Both the position numbers and the translations under genes were made by a program. Of a stretch of DNA of 7,875 nucleotides, positions 1 to 5,085 are shown one piece after another. Where the stretch lies: positions 1 through 7,875 of the forward strand of contig JAQICW010000594.1 of NCBI GenBank assembly GCA_027858355.1. Reading direction: 5' to 3'. How positions within the stretch are numbered: position 1 is the first letter of the stretch; each line of letters opens with the position of its first letter. Source of the DNA: Desulfobacula sp. GTDB lineage: Bacteria; Desulfobacterota; Desulfobacteria; Desulfobacterales; Desulfobacteraceae. A model generated the notes under the pieces. It was given only the letters and a program-made list of their open reading frames with translations, was not told the DNA's origin and did no database searches.

Positions 1-295
1 GGATAGTATAAAATAATTTATTTATGCTTTTGTCCACCAGGAAGCGTTTAATTGCATCCAGACGGATCACAGCAACCAAGGTAAAAAGGCCATTCACAGC
101 AAAAATGCTTAATCCGTCCAGAATCGTTCCACGCAGAATTATTGCTGAAAAACCCAATATCATAATCAGTGTACTAAGGTTCCATAACCTAAATCCTCTG
201 TAGGTTTTTTGCTCCAGACTGTATATAAAAAATGCGATGCAGAAAAATATACTGGCAAGCATAATAGATAGTATCAATGTCTTTATGTCGATCAT
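1..295 (-). CDS. Membrane sensor protein, N-terminal part (probable diguanylate cyclase sensor region), cut by the left edge
   Basis: Only the first 98 codons are visible; the gene continues beyond position 1. The start is well fixed: ATG at 293-295, with an in-frame TAA (305-307) four codons upstream, so no earlier start exists. A purine-rich GAGGGG lies about 13 bases upstream, rather far for a ribosome site. The visible protein is three hydrophobic helices (about residues 5-25, 38-56 and 60-77) separated by short charged turns. The second loop (KTYRGFRLW) and the segment after helix 3 (IRLDAIKRFL) resemble the N-terminal membrane regions that precede GGDEF domains in many proteobacterial diguanylate cyclases. 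The catalytic part is not in the window, so the enzymatic call is inference. A c-di-GMP-type riboswitch upstream on the same strand supports it. Alternatives are a membrane histidine kinase or a c-di-GMP phosphodiesterase sensor region. Confidence 0.6.
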   Translation of the reverse strand, partial: MIDIKTLILSIMLASIFFCIAFFIYSLEQKTYRGFRLWNLSTLIMILGFSAIILRGTILDGLSIFAVNGLFTLVAVIRLDAIKRFLVDKSINKLFYTI

Positions 296-304
296 TATGT
301 TTTT

Positions 305-457
305 TTAACCCCTCATCACCAAAATGACCACATTAAGATACTGTCGAAACGTCAGGCTCAGCATGCCGAATCTCCGCAACCGCTTATGTTGAGCTTTTCT
401 AACTGCGTTGTTTGTTGGTACTCCCTTTAGAACACTTTTATTCAAATCATTCTGCAT
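305..457 (-). CDS. Small ORF, 50 aa, between riboswitch terminator and membrane sensor gene
   Basis: An uninterrupted ATG-to-TAA frame of 50 codons starts 14 bases after the T-tract of the riboswitch terminator and stops 9 bases before the ATG of the membrane protein. GGGGG lies 9 bases upstream of its ATG and could act as a weak ribosome site. The predicted peptide starts MQNDLNKSVL, has a very basic middle (RKAQHKRLRRF at about residues 20-30) and ends in a mostly hydrophobic stretch (YLNVVILVMRG). No family is recognised. The GAGGGG nearest the downstream gene lies inside this frame, so translation of the two could be coupled. Its base composition is less AT-rich than the flanks. It could be a real small protein, a coupling leader peptide, or a chance frame in a long 5' leader. 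Confidence 0.4.
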   Translation of the reverse strand: MQNDLNKSVLKGVPTNNAVRKAQHKRLRRFGMLSLTFRQYLNVVILVMRG

Positions 458-471
458 TATATTTTTCCCCC

Positions 472-515
472 AAAAAAAAGCCGAATTATCATTCCCCTAA
501 GATAACTCGGCTTTT
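472..515 (-). terminator. Intrinsic terminator, expression platform of the riboswitch
   Basis: Read on the minus strand, the left arm AAAAGCCGAGTTATC (515-501) pairs over its whole length with GATAATTCGGCTTTT (490-476), with one G-T wobble. The loop is 10 bases (500-491). The right arm runs into eight T's in a row. The element begins about five bases after the riboswitch core and precedes the small ORF and membrane gene, as expected for transcription attenuation. The opposite strand has only four T's after the hairpin, so the minus direction is clearly favoured. Bases 505-499 (TTATCTT) could alternatively pair with AAGATA at 523-518 or 543-538, giving a possible antiterminator. Confidence 0.85.
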
Positions 516-518
516 GGT

Positions 519-605
519 ATCTTTCAGACGACCCGACTATCTTAAATATAAGACTCGTGGCTTTCCGTCCCTGCTTCACAACAGGTTTGGCTTTATCTTT
601 GACTT
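519..605 (-). promoter_or_regulatory. GEMM (c-di-GMP-I type) riboswitch aptamer
   Basis: On the minus strand the RNA shows the ordered parts of a GEMM aptamer. GCCAAACC is followed by a hairpin (CCTGTT, loop GTGA, AGCAGG) capped by a GNRA tetraloop. Then come GGGACGGAAAGCC (core consensus GACGCAAAGCC), a second hairpin (CACGAGTCTT with AAGATAGTCGGG, carrying a receptor-like internal loop), and a closing GTCGTCTGAAAG. In this family the GNRA loop docks into a receptor on the second helix and the ligand sits at the junction. The closing P1 helix is poorly resolved by eye. The core has a G where the Vibrio Vc2 RNA has C. Ligand could be c-di-GMP or, in related deltaproteobacterial variants, 3',3'-cGAMP. 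An intrinsic terminator follows directly and a promoter precedes it, so it controls the downstream membrane protein gene. Whether ligand turns the gene on or off cannot be told. Confidence 0.85.
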
Positions 606-613
606 TGAATCAA

Positions 614-642
614 TTTATAGCGATTTTTAACTGTTTTGTCAA
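614..642 (-). promoter_or_regulatory. Sigma70-like promoter for the riboswitch transcript
   Basis: TTGACA (642-637), a 17-base spacer, and TATAAA (619-614) on the minus strand. Transcription is expected to begin near 607, immediately before the riboswitch aptamer. The match is 11 of 12 consensus bases with ideal spacing. Confidence 0.8.
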
Positions 643-709
643 TGATTCCTTTTATTTTTGAAAAAAATCAATTTTTTACTTGTCAAAGCATAGATTATTT
701 TTTGGATCT

Positions 710-2677
710 TCAGTTGCCAGATAACCCTTCTCTTTCTTCATCCAGCACTTCACGTATCTTTTGAGCAAGATCCTTCATAACAATAGGCTTCAATAAAAAA
801 CCTTTAATACCAAGGGATGCCGCCTTTTCTTCAGACATGGTTTCACTGAACCCTGTGCAAAGCAATATGGGAATATCAGGACGTATTTTTGTCAATTCAG
901 CTGATAGTCGATCTCCAGGCATATTTGGCATTGCCATATCAGTTATGACCAAGTCAAATTTATCGGGGCTATCACGAAAAGCTTCAAGGGCTTCAATGCT
1001 GCTGGTACGTGAAGTGACCTGATACCCCAAACGCTCCAGCATCTGTTTTTCCATAGTAAGGATCGCTTCTTCATCATCCACAAGAAGGATCTGTTCAGTA
1101 CCGCCCTGGATTTGTGCTTTTGAGGTGGTTGCCTGTTCTTCAGAAAAATTCTTTTCTATTGGCAGATAAACATGAAATTGTGTTCCTTTTCCAGGTTCGC
1201 TATATACATGGATAGCGCCCCCCATAGCAGTAACGATACCATGCACAACTGAAAGCCCCATTCCAGTGCCCTTGCCTATTGCTTTGGTGGTAAAAAATGG
1301 GTCAAAGATTTTATCGGTTAAGCTTTTATCCATACCAACCCCTGTATCAGCAACTGTTAGACAAACATAGACTCCAGGCGCCATATCAGGAGTGATTATG
1401 TCGTACTCACCTAATTCGACTGCTTTGAGGCTTACTTTCAGTTCCCCCCCTGTTTCTTCCATGGCATGATACGCATTGGTTGTAAGGTTCATTACAATCT
1501 GATGAATTTGCGTGGGATCAGCTTTGATTATGCCACAGCCAGGATTGATATCCTGTATGATTTCAATTGTTGTAGGGATTGTAGACCTGATAAGTTTTAA
1601 TGCTTCCTTGATAATAGGTTGCATCTTCATCAGAATCAATTCACCGGTCTCTTGGCGGGAGAATGTGAGTATCTGTTTTATCAGGCTCTTGGCTCTCAAG
1701 GCACTGGTATAAATTCCTTTCGGGCTATCTTTAAATGGACTGTCTTCAGGGATATCCATTAAAATCATTTCAGCATACCCTAAAATAGGGAAAAGGATAT
1801 TATTAAAATCATGGGCAATGCCTCCTGCAAGAGTTCCGATGACATGAAGTCTTTCTGCCCTGGCCAGTTCCGCCTTCATGGTCTTTTCTTGCTTTAAGCG
1901 TTCCTCTAAAGCCATGAATAACCTTGCTTTTTCAATGGCCATGGCTGCCTGCTGCGCGAAAATACTGAGCAGAAGTGCATCATTTTCGGTAAAATGGGAG
2001 CCGTTGGTTTTATTTATAACTTCCAGCACACCAATGAAATTGTTTTTTGATTTCATTGGAACACAAAGCAGGGATTTTGTCTCACACCCGGTCATTGCAT
2101 CTATTCCGGCATAAAACCGGGGATCTTTTTGGGTGTCCTTTACCAGGGCATATTCCTGATGCTGGGCGACCCAGCCGGCAATTCCTATTCCTTCAGGAAT
2201 TCTGACGTCTTTTATCTTTTTTGCCTTGAGGCCTGTGGGAAAGCTGAATACAAGCTCATGGGTCTCTTTGTCATATAGCATTAATGTGCTGGCCATGGAA
2301 GAGGTCACCAGATCGGCATATGTCATGATTAAATATAGAACTTCGCCAAGATCCAAGGTTGAATTGATCAGAAAGCCAATCTCAAGAGCTGTTGCCAACT
2401 TTTTGCTGTCAATGGAACTTAAATCTTTTACGCGCTTGGTCTGGAGCTTCAGAGCGGTTGAGAGCTGTCCTTCGCTTATACATTTTTTATAAAGGAGGAT
2501 TTCGCCGAGTTTTGGGACTCCGCTGTTTGACAGCAGGAGTGAATTTTCAATGCTTTTTAAGGCTTCCTTGTTTTCCAAAAAGTGGCGTTGAAATTCCAGC
2601 GCCTCATCCAGATGATCTCGGGAAAGAGCTTCCATGGATAAAAGGATATCACCTAAAAGATGTGTTGGAATATTCAT
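710..2677 (-). CDS. Hybrid sensor histidine kinase, MshEN-like repeats-GAF-HisKA-HATPase-REC
   Basis: A soluble 655-residue hybrid kinase with no membrane segments. Residues 7-30 and 56-79 are two similar blocks (LGDILL...LDEALEFQ and LGEILL...LSTALKLQ) like the MshEN/type II secretion ATPase N-terminal motif. A GAF domain spans about 95-255, then a coiled coil. The HisKA phosphoacceptor is His289 in GGIAHDFNNIL. The ATPase domain has N-box Asn397/Asn401, G1 DTGVGM (444-449), FDPFFTTK (458-465) and GKGTGMGL (468-475). The receiver has acidic pair Asp534/Asp535, phosphoacceptor Asp580, Thr608 and Lys630. All catalytic residues are present, so it should autophosphorylate and pass phosphate to its own receiver; a downstream phosphotransfer partner is not in the window. 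AGGAG ends only 2 bases before the ATG, which is short, but the first repeat would be lost at the next Met. The GAF ligand is unknown. The gene has its own promoter upstream and no clear terminator before the riboswitch promoter. Confidence 0.93.
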   Translation of the reverse strand: MNIPTHLLGDILLSMEALSRDHLDEALEFQRHFLENKEALKSIENSLLLSNSGVPKLGEILLYKKCISEGQLSTALKLQTKRVKDLSSIDSKKLATALEIGFLINSTLDLGEVLYLIMTYADLVTSSMASTLMLYDKETHELVFSFPTGLKAKKIKDVRIPEGIGIAGWVAQHQEYALVKDTQKDPRFYAGIDAMTGCETKSLLCVPMKSKNNFIGVLEVINKTNGSHFTENDALLLSIFAQQAAMAIEKARLFMALEERLKQEKTMKAELARAERLHVIGTLAGGIAHDFNNILFPILGYAEMILMDIPEDSPFKDSPKGIYTSALRAKSLIKQILTFSRQETGELILMKMQPIIKEALKLIRSTIPTTIEIIQDINPGCGIIKADPTQIHQIVMNLTTNAYHAMEETGGELKVSLKAVELGEYDIITPDMAPGVYVCLTVADTGVGMDKSLTDKIFDPFFTTKAIGKGTGMGLSVVHGIVTAMGGAIHVYSEPGKGTQFHVYLPIEKNFSEEQATTSKAQIQGGTEQILLVDDEEAILTMEKQMLERLGYQVTSRTSSIEALEAFRDSPDKFDLVITDMAMPNMPGDRLSAELTKIRPDIPILLCTGFSETMSEEKAASLGIKGFLLKPIVMKDLAQKIREVLDEEREGLSGN

Positions 2678-2738
2678 AACTCCTATCTCGCTTTACCCTG
2701 AAATAAAAGAGCTGTAGAAAAACAAAAAAAATGGTCAT
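2649..2738 (-). CDS. Possible 29-codon upstream ORF overlapping the hybrid kinase start
   Basis: In the kinase mRNA leader an ATG at 2738 is preceded by AGGGA at a spacing of about 6 bases, a better-placed ribosome site than the kinase's own. The frame reads MTIFFVFLQLFYF followed by a basic stretch (RVKRDR), overlaps the kinase start by 29 bases in another frame, and ends with TGA at 2651-2649. It could be a leader peptide affecting kinase translation, or chance. No family is recognised. Confidence 0.25.
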   Translation of the reverse strand: MTIFFVFLQLFYFRVKRDRSYEYSNTSFR

Positions 2739-2824
2739 AATCGTTCCCTATCATGATATACAATATTAATATATTCTATACAACGAGCCTATTCTGTCGT
2801 CTTCAGATGTTTTATGTGGTAACA

Positions 2825-2852
2825 TATATAATAGGAATACGCTTTTTGTCAA
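2825..2852 (-). promoter_or_regulatory. Sigma70-like promoter for the hybrid kinase
   Basis: On the minus strand TTGACA (2852-2847) is followed after 16 bases by TATATA (2830-2825), in a TATTATATATG context that also allows 17- or 18-base spacings. Predicted start is near 2818, leaving an unusually long leader of about 140 bases before the kinase ATG. Confidence 0.65.
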
Positions 2853-2889
2853 GAAACGTATAAAAAATTATTAAAGAGCTAAGATATAG

Positions 2890-2928
2890 TCAATGTCATA
2901 AACCTTGCCGTTAAGTTTGTGACATTGA
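2890..2928. repeat. 14-bp inverted repeat, 11-base loop
   Basis: TCAATGTCATAAAC (2890-2903) pairs along its full length with GTTTGTGACATTGA (2915-2928), with one T-G pair; the loop is CTTGCCGTTAA. It sits about 38 bases upstream of the kinase -35 box. There is no adjacent T-tract fitting an intrinsic terminator on either strand, although GGGGTTTTT follows nine bases later on the plus strand. It could be a regulator-binding palindrome or part of an unannotated RNA. Confidence 0.6.
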
Positions 2929-3038
2929 GTCCGGGGTTTTTAATATTTGCCATGACACAGGATATGTTATGTATAGATTTTTCAGTTTCAGATTTAAAAT
3001 TACAATATATATCCGTTAGCAAAGTCAAAAAAATCAAA

Positions 3039-3059
3039 CTCCAATTAACATAATTGGAG
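3039..3059. repeat. 9-bp perfect inverted repeat, 3-base loop
   Basis: CTCCAATTA (3039-3047), loop ACA, TAATTGGAG (3051-3059). A TTTTT at 3071-3075 lies 11 bases downstream on the plus strand, too far for a typical terminator. It may be a compact operator-like palindrome; function unknown. Confidence 0.5.
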
Positions 3060-3130
3060 ATAGCCAACAGTTTTTAGATTCACCATCGTTCAACTTAATG
3101 ATGTATATTTTTTTTCTTGTATTATTTGAT

Positions 3131-3167
3131 GTGAAATGATTAACTCTAATTAAAGAGTAATTTTCAC
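3131..3167. repeat. Nested inverted repeat upstream of small membrane protein gene
   Basis: Outer arms GTGAAA (3131-3136) and TTTCAC (3162-3167) enclose inner arms ACTCT (3143-3147) and AGAGT (3154-3158) with loop AATTAA. The element ends about 49 bases before the ATG at 3216 and could be an operator or a structured leader of that gene. Confidence 0.4.
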
Positions 3168-3215
3168 GGTTTAATCAGCTCCTGAAAAATGCCACTGAAT
3201 TTAAAGGGGGATATT

Positions 3216-3554
3216 ATGGATACTCAATATATCAATTTTTTTTCAGTATTTATTGTTGCTTTTTTTCTTTCAGCATTATTGGGTCGGAAAAACCCCATTA
3301 TAGCTGCGGCAGGCTTTTCTATATTTCTTACAATAACGGCCTTTTTTATAAACGAAATTAGTTTTGCATTAATTTTTTATATCGCTTTAGGACTCATAAC
3401 CTGCTTTTCATGGTCTGTGTTTTTCAGATGGCTTTTGCTTAAAGACCGTATGGGCCAAAATGATACCAAAATTAAAATTCTTCTTGGTTTTAGCTCAGGT
3501 GGATACAATAGGAACGCAGCTATTGTTTCTCGAAAAGGTAGTAGAGAGATTTAA
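3216..3554 (+). CDS. Small three-helix membrane protein of unknown function, 112 aa
   Basis: The ATG at 3216 has AAAGGGGG five bases upstream and is preferred over an in-frame ATG at 3189, which lacks a ribosome site. Residues 5-23, 27-47 and 49-73 are strongly hydrophobic and predict three membrane helices. A lysine- and glycine-containing cytoplasmic-like tail follows (KDRMGQNDTKIKI, then GFSSGGYNRN and a charged end, RKGSREI). No catalytic motif and no family is recognised. It stands alone: the nearest plus-strand gene begins about 470 bases downstream and the upstream gene is divergent. Hydrophobic phase, a good ribosome site and in-frame length make a real gene likely, but the function is open. 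Confidence 0.7.
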   Translation: MDTQYINFFSVFIVAFFLSALLGRKNPIIAAAGFSIFLTITAFFINEISFALIFYIALGLITCFSWSVFFRWLLLKDRMGQNDTKIKILLGFSSGGYNRNAAIVSRKGSREI

Positions 3555-3612
3555 TCATTATACATTATCAACCCAATCAGGGGATCTATCCGACTATTTA
3601 ACTCGGTAATAT

Positions 3613-3655
3613 AAAAATTGACTACGGACTTATGGTATGATCAGTCCGTAGTCAA
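3613..3655 (-). terminator. Intrinsic terminator, minus strand
   Basis: On the minus strand, TTGACTACGGACT pairs perfectly (13 bp) with AGTCCGTAGTCAA around a 12-base loop (3642-3631) and is followed by TTTTT (3617-3613). The plus strand has no T-tract after the hairpin, so it does not serve as a one-directional terminator for the plus-strand gene ending at 3554. Confidence 0.7.
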
Positions 3656-3714
3656 AATCGGGTATTCCGATCTCGGTGTTAACCGAAAGCGGGTGGAACA
3701 TTTACGAGAACTGT

Positions 3715-3801
3715 TTACTTCGAAATAAACCGATACACACGGCCTTCTGCTTTTTCTTCATTCACATCAAAAATAGCTGCTCTTCCGCCTTTTTGGACCA
3801 T
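3715..3801 (-). CDS. Possible 28-codon small ORF or tail of a decayed gene
   Basis: ATG at 3801 to TAA at 3717-3715. The peptide is protein-like and rich in charged residues (KGGRAAIFDVNEEKAEGRVY), more than expected of random AT-rich DNA. The ribosome site is weak (AAGG three bases upstream). Upstream the frame is open for only five more codons before a TAA, so if it is the end of a larger protein the rest has been lost. No family is recognised. Confidence 0.3.
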   Translation of the reverse strand: MVQKGGRAAIFDVNEEKAEGRVYRFISK

Positions 3802-3838
3802 CAGCCTTAAAAGAACTTAAAAAAAATATTGATAGGTG

Positions 3839-3867
3839 ATGATAACTTTTAAAAAATTCAATATCAA
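3839..3867 (-). promoter_or_regulatory. Sigma70-like promoter for the 220-nt minus transcript
   Basis: TTGATA (3867-3862), 17-base spacer, TATCAT (3844-3839) on the minus strand, each box matching 5 of 6 consensus bases. The region is AT-rich, so chance matches are a concern, but the terminator downstream in the same direction supports it. Confidence 0.5.
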
Positions 3868-3889
3868 TACTATGAATTTAAAATTTTCC

Positions 3890-3918
3890 TTGTTTATATT
3901 ACCAATTAATTTTATAAA
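3890..3918 (+). promoter_or_regulatory. Probable promoter of the pyrophosphatase gene
   Basis: TATAAA (3913-3918) lies 17 bases after a weak TTGTTT (3890-3895). Predicted start is near 3925, giving a leader of about 100 bases. The weak -35 box and the palindrome at the start site fit a regulated promoter, but in such AT-rich DNA the call is tentative. Confidence 0.4.
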
Positions 3919-3922
3919 ATGC

Positions 3923-3946
3923 TGTAATTTTTGTATGCAAATTACA
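3923..3946. repeat. Palindrome at the predicted pyrophosphatase transcription start
   Basis: TGTAATTT (3923-3930), 8-base centre, AAATTACA (3939-3946). Perfect 8-bp arms begin just after the -10 box. This position and symmetry suit a dimeric repressor site; as an RNA hairpin it is weak (mostly A-T). Confidence 0.45.
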
Positions 3947-4013
3947 ATAAATAAAAACGGAAGATGATCTTATCGGTGTAAGGTCATCAAAGGTAGAATC
4001 AAGAATAAAAAAT

Positions 4014-4018
4014 GGAGG
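4014..4018 (+). promoter_or_regulatory. Ribosome binding site that sets the pyrophosphatase start
   Basis: GGAGG lies 8 bases before the ATG at 4027. An in-frame ATG at 4012 overlaps this GGAGG and has no site of its own, so the longer start is rejected. Confidence 0.85.
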
Positions 4019-4026
4019 TAGGTTTT

Positions 4027-4947
4027 ATGTCAACTTTAGTATTTGGTCACAAAAATCCTGACACAGATTCAGTCTGTGCCGCGATTGCACTTGCAGATCT
4101 TAAAAAAAAACTGGGTGAGGATATTGCCCCGGCAATTCAAGGTAATTTGACTCCTGAATCTAGTTTTGTACTCAAAAAATTCGGTGTTGCAGGACCCGAG
4201 GTTGTTACTTCTTATGCAGGGAAAAATGTATATCTTGTAGATCATTCCGATCTTTCACAGAGCCCTGACGATCTTGGTGATGCCAATATTCTTGGCATTG
4301 TTGATCACCATAAACTTGGCGATGTAACAACAGGGCAACCGCTTGAATGCTGGATATGGCCTGTCGGCTGTAGTTGCACTGTTATTGCATCCATGTATAA
4401 TTATTTTGATGTTAAAATACCAAAAGATATTGCAGGCATCATGCTTTGCGCAATTCTTTCAGATACAGTTATTTTCAAATCAGCCACCTGCACTGATACT
4501 GATAAAAAAATATGTGCCCAGCTTTCTGAAATATGTGGGGAAAATGATCTTGAAGCTCTGGGTATTGAAATGTTCAAGGTTAAATCAGCAGTAGAAGGCA
4601 CCCCGATCCGTGAGCTTGTTTTCCGTGATTACAAAGATTTTAACATGAGCGGAAAAGGCATTGGTGTCGGACAGCTTGAACTGGTTGATCTTTCGATTGT
4701 TGACGGTATCAAGGCAGACCTGGAAAAAGATATTCAGGCGCTTAAAAAAGAAAAAGGTCATCACAGTGTATTCCTTATGCTGACGGATATCATGAAAGAA
4801 GGCACAGAGCTTTTGATTGCTTCAGATGATGACTCTGTTGTTGAAAAAGCCTTTGGTGTTGCTCCTGCTGGCGGGAAAGCATGGCTGCCCGGCATTATGA
4901 GCCGTAAAAAACAAATCGTTCCTGATCTTGAAAAAATCTTTGGATAA
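4027..4947 (+). CDS. ppaC: Manganese-dependent inorganic pyrophosphatase (family II, DHH superfamily)
   Basis: A cytoplasmic enzyme hydrolysing pyrophosphate to two phosphates, pulling biosynthetic and activation reactions forward; in a sulfate reducer this includes sulfate activation to APS. At 306 residues it has the usual length for the CBS-free form. Metal and substrate motifs are all present: GHKNPDTDS (His8, Asp12, Asp14), VDHSD (Asp72), the signature VDHHKLGD (Asp93-His94-His95), SDTVIFKS (Asp146) and the C-terminal DHHA2-domain motif SRKKQIVP (Arg293, Lys294). There is no CBS or DRTGG insert between the domains, so adenine-nucleotide regulation of that type is not expected. The ribosome site GGAGG fixes the start at 4027. 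The gene is monocistronic, with its own upstream palindrome and a downstream terminator. Confidence 0.97.
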   Translation: MSTLVFGHKNPDTDSVCAAIALADLKKKLGEDIAPAIQGNLTPESSFVLKKFGVAGPEVVTSYAGKNVYLVDHSDLSQSPDDLGDANILGIVDHHKLGDVTTGQPLECWIWPVGCSCTVIASMYNYFDVKIPKDIAGIMLCAILSDTVIFKSATCTDTDKKICAQLSEICGENDLEALGIEMFKVKSAVEGTPIRELVFRDYKDFNMSGKGIGVGQLELVDLSIVDGIKADLEKDIQALKKEKGHHSVFLMLTDIMKEGTELLIASDDDSVVEKAFGVAPAGGKAWLPGIMSRKKQIVPDLEKIFG

Positions 4948-4994
4948 AAGGTAACTATAAAGGGTTTAGGAATAGACCAAAAGAAGATTCTATG

Positions 4995-5044
4995 CCATTT
5001 AGGGAAAATGCCAATATTGGCAAATTCCCTAAATGGTAATTTTT
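4995..5044 (+). terminator. Intrinsic terminator of the pyrophosphatase gene
   Basis: CCATTTAGGGAA (4995-5006) pairs with TTCCCTAAATGG (5025-5036). Between them an inner hairpin TGCCA-ATAT-TGGCA is joined by AA/AA, giving one long rod. TAATTTTT follows. It starts 47 bases after the stop codon. Confidence 0.85.
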
Positions 5045-5085
5045 CCAGAGATTTTATTATTTACTATTCTACAGGCAGGGGCAGC

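Larger units (their letters stand above)
2880..3215. other. Non-coding divergent intergenic region with inverted repeats
   Basis: This stretch lies between the minus-strand kinase promoter and the plus-strand small membrane protein. It is very AT-rich and shows no convincing gene on either strand. A 62-codon TTG-started minus frame (2879-3067) lacks a ribosome site and crosses two of the inverted repeats. The region holds three inverted repeats, listed separately. No strong promoter for the plus-strand gene could be chosen: TTGTAT near 3118 with a weak TTAACT 17 bases later is the best and is poor. Confidence 0.6.
3613..3832 (-). ncRNA. Candidate small transcript (sRNA or small-ORF mRNA)
   Basis: This minus-strand unit is bounded by a sigma70-like promoter (3839-3867) and an intrinsic terminator (3613-3655), giving about 220 nt. 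Besides the terminator hairpin it can form GTTTA/TAAAC (3713-3730), TCGGT/ACCGA with a 4-base loop (3673-3686), and ATCGG/CCGAT with a 5-base loop (3657-3671). The 3655-3800 stretch is richer in G and C than its very AT-rich flanks, as is common for structured RNA or remnant coding DNA. It also contains a 28-codon ORF. No known RNA family is recognised. It lies antisense to no annotated gene and could be an sRNA, a small mRNA, or the remains of a degraded gene. Confidence 0.4.

Noticed and set aside
412..630. 72-codon plus-strand frame
   Set aside because: It runs antisense through the terminator, riboswitch and promoter, and its composition follows those elements.
2392..2679. 95-codon plus-strand frame and other plus-strand frames inside both kinase genes
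   Set aside because: They are shadows of the strongly supported kinase reading frames, which carry complete catalytic motifs.
2879..3067. 62-codon minus-strand frame starting with TTG
   Set aside because: It has no ribosome site, crosses two inverted repeats, and has no recognisable protein features.
3189..3215. Earlier ATG of the small membrane protein
   Set aside because: There is no ribosome site before it, while AAAGGGGG precedes the ATG at 3216 at good spacing.
4012..4026. Upstream in-frame ATG of the pyrophosphatase
   Set aside because: The GGAGG of the real ribosome site overlaps it, and the family N-terminus begins at MSTLVFGHKNPDTDS.
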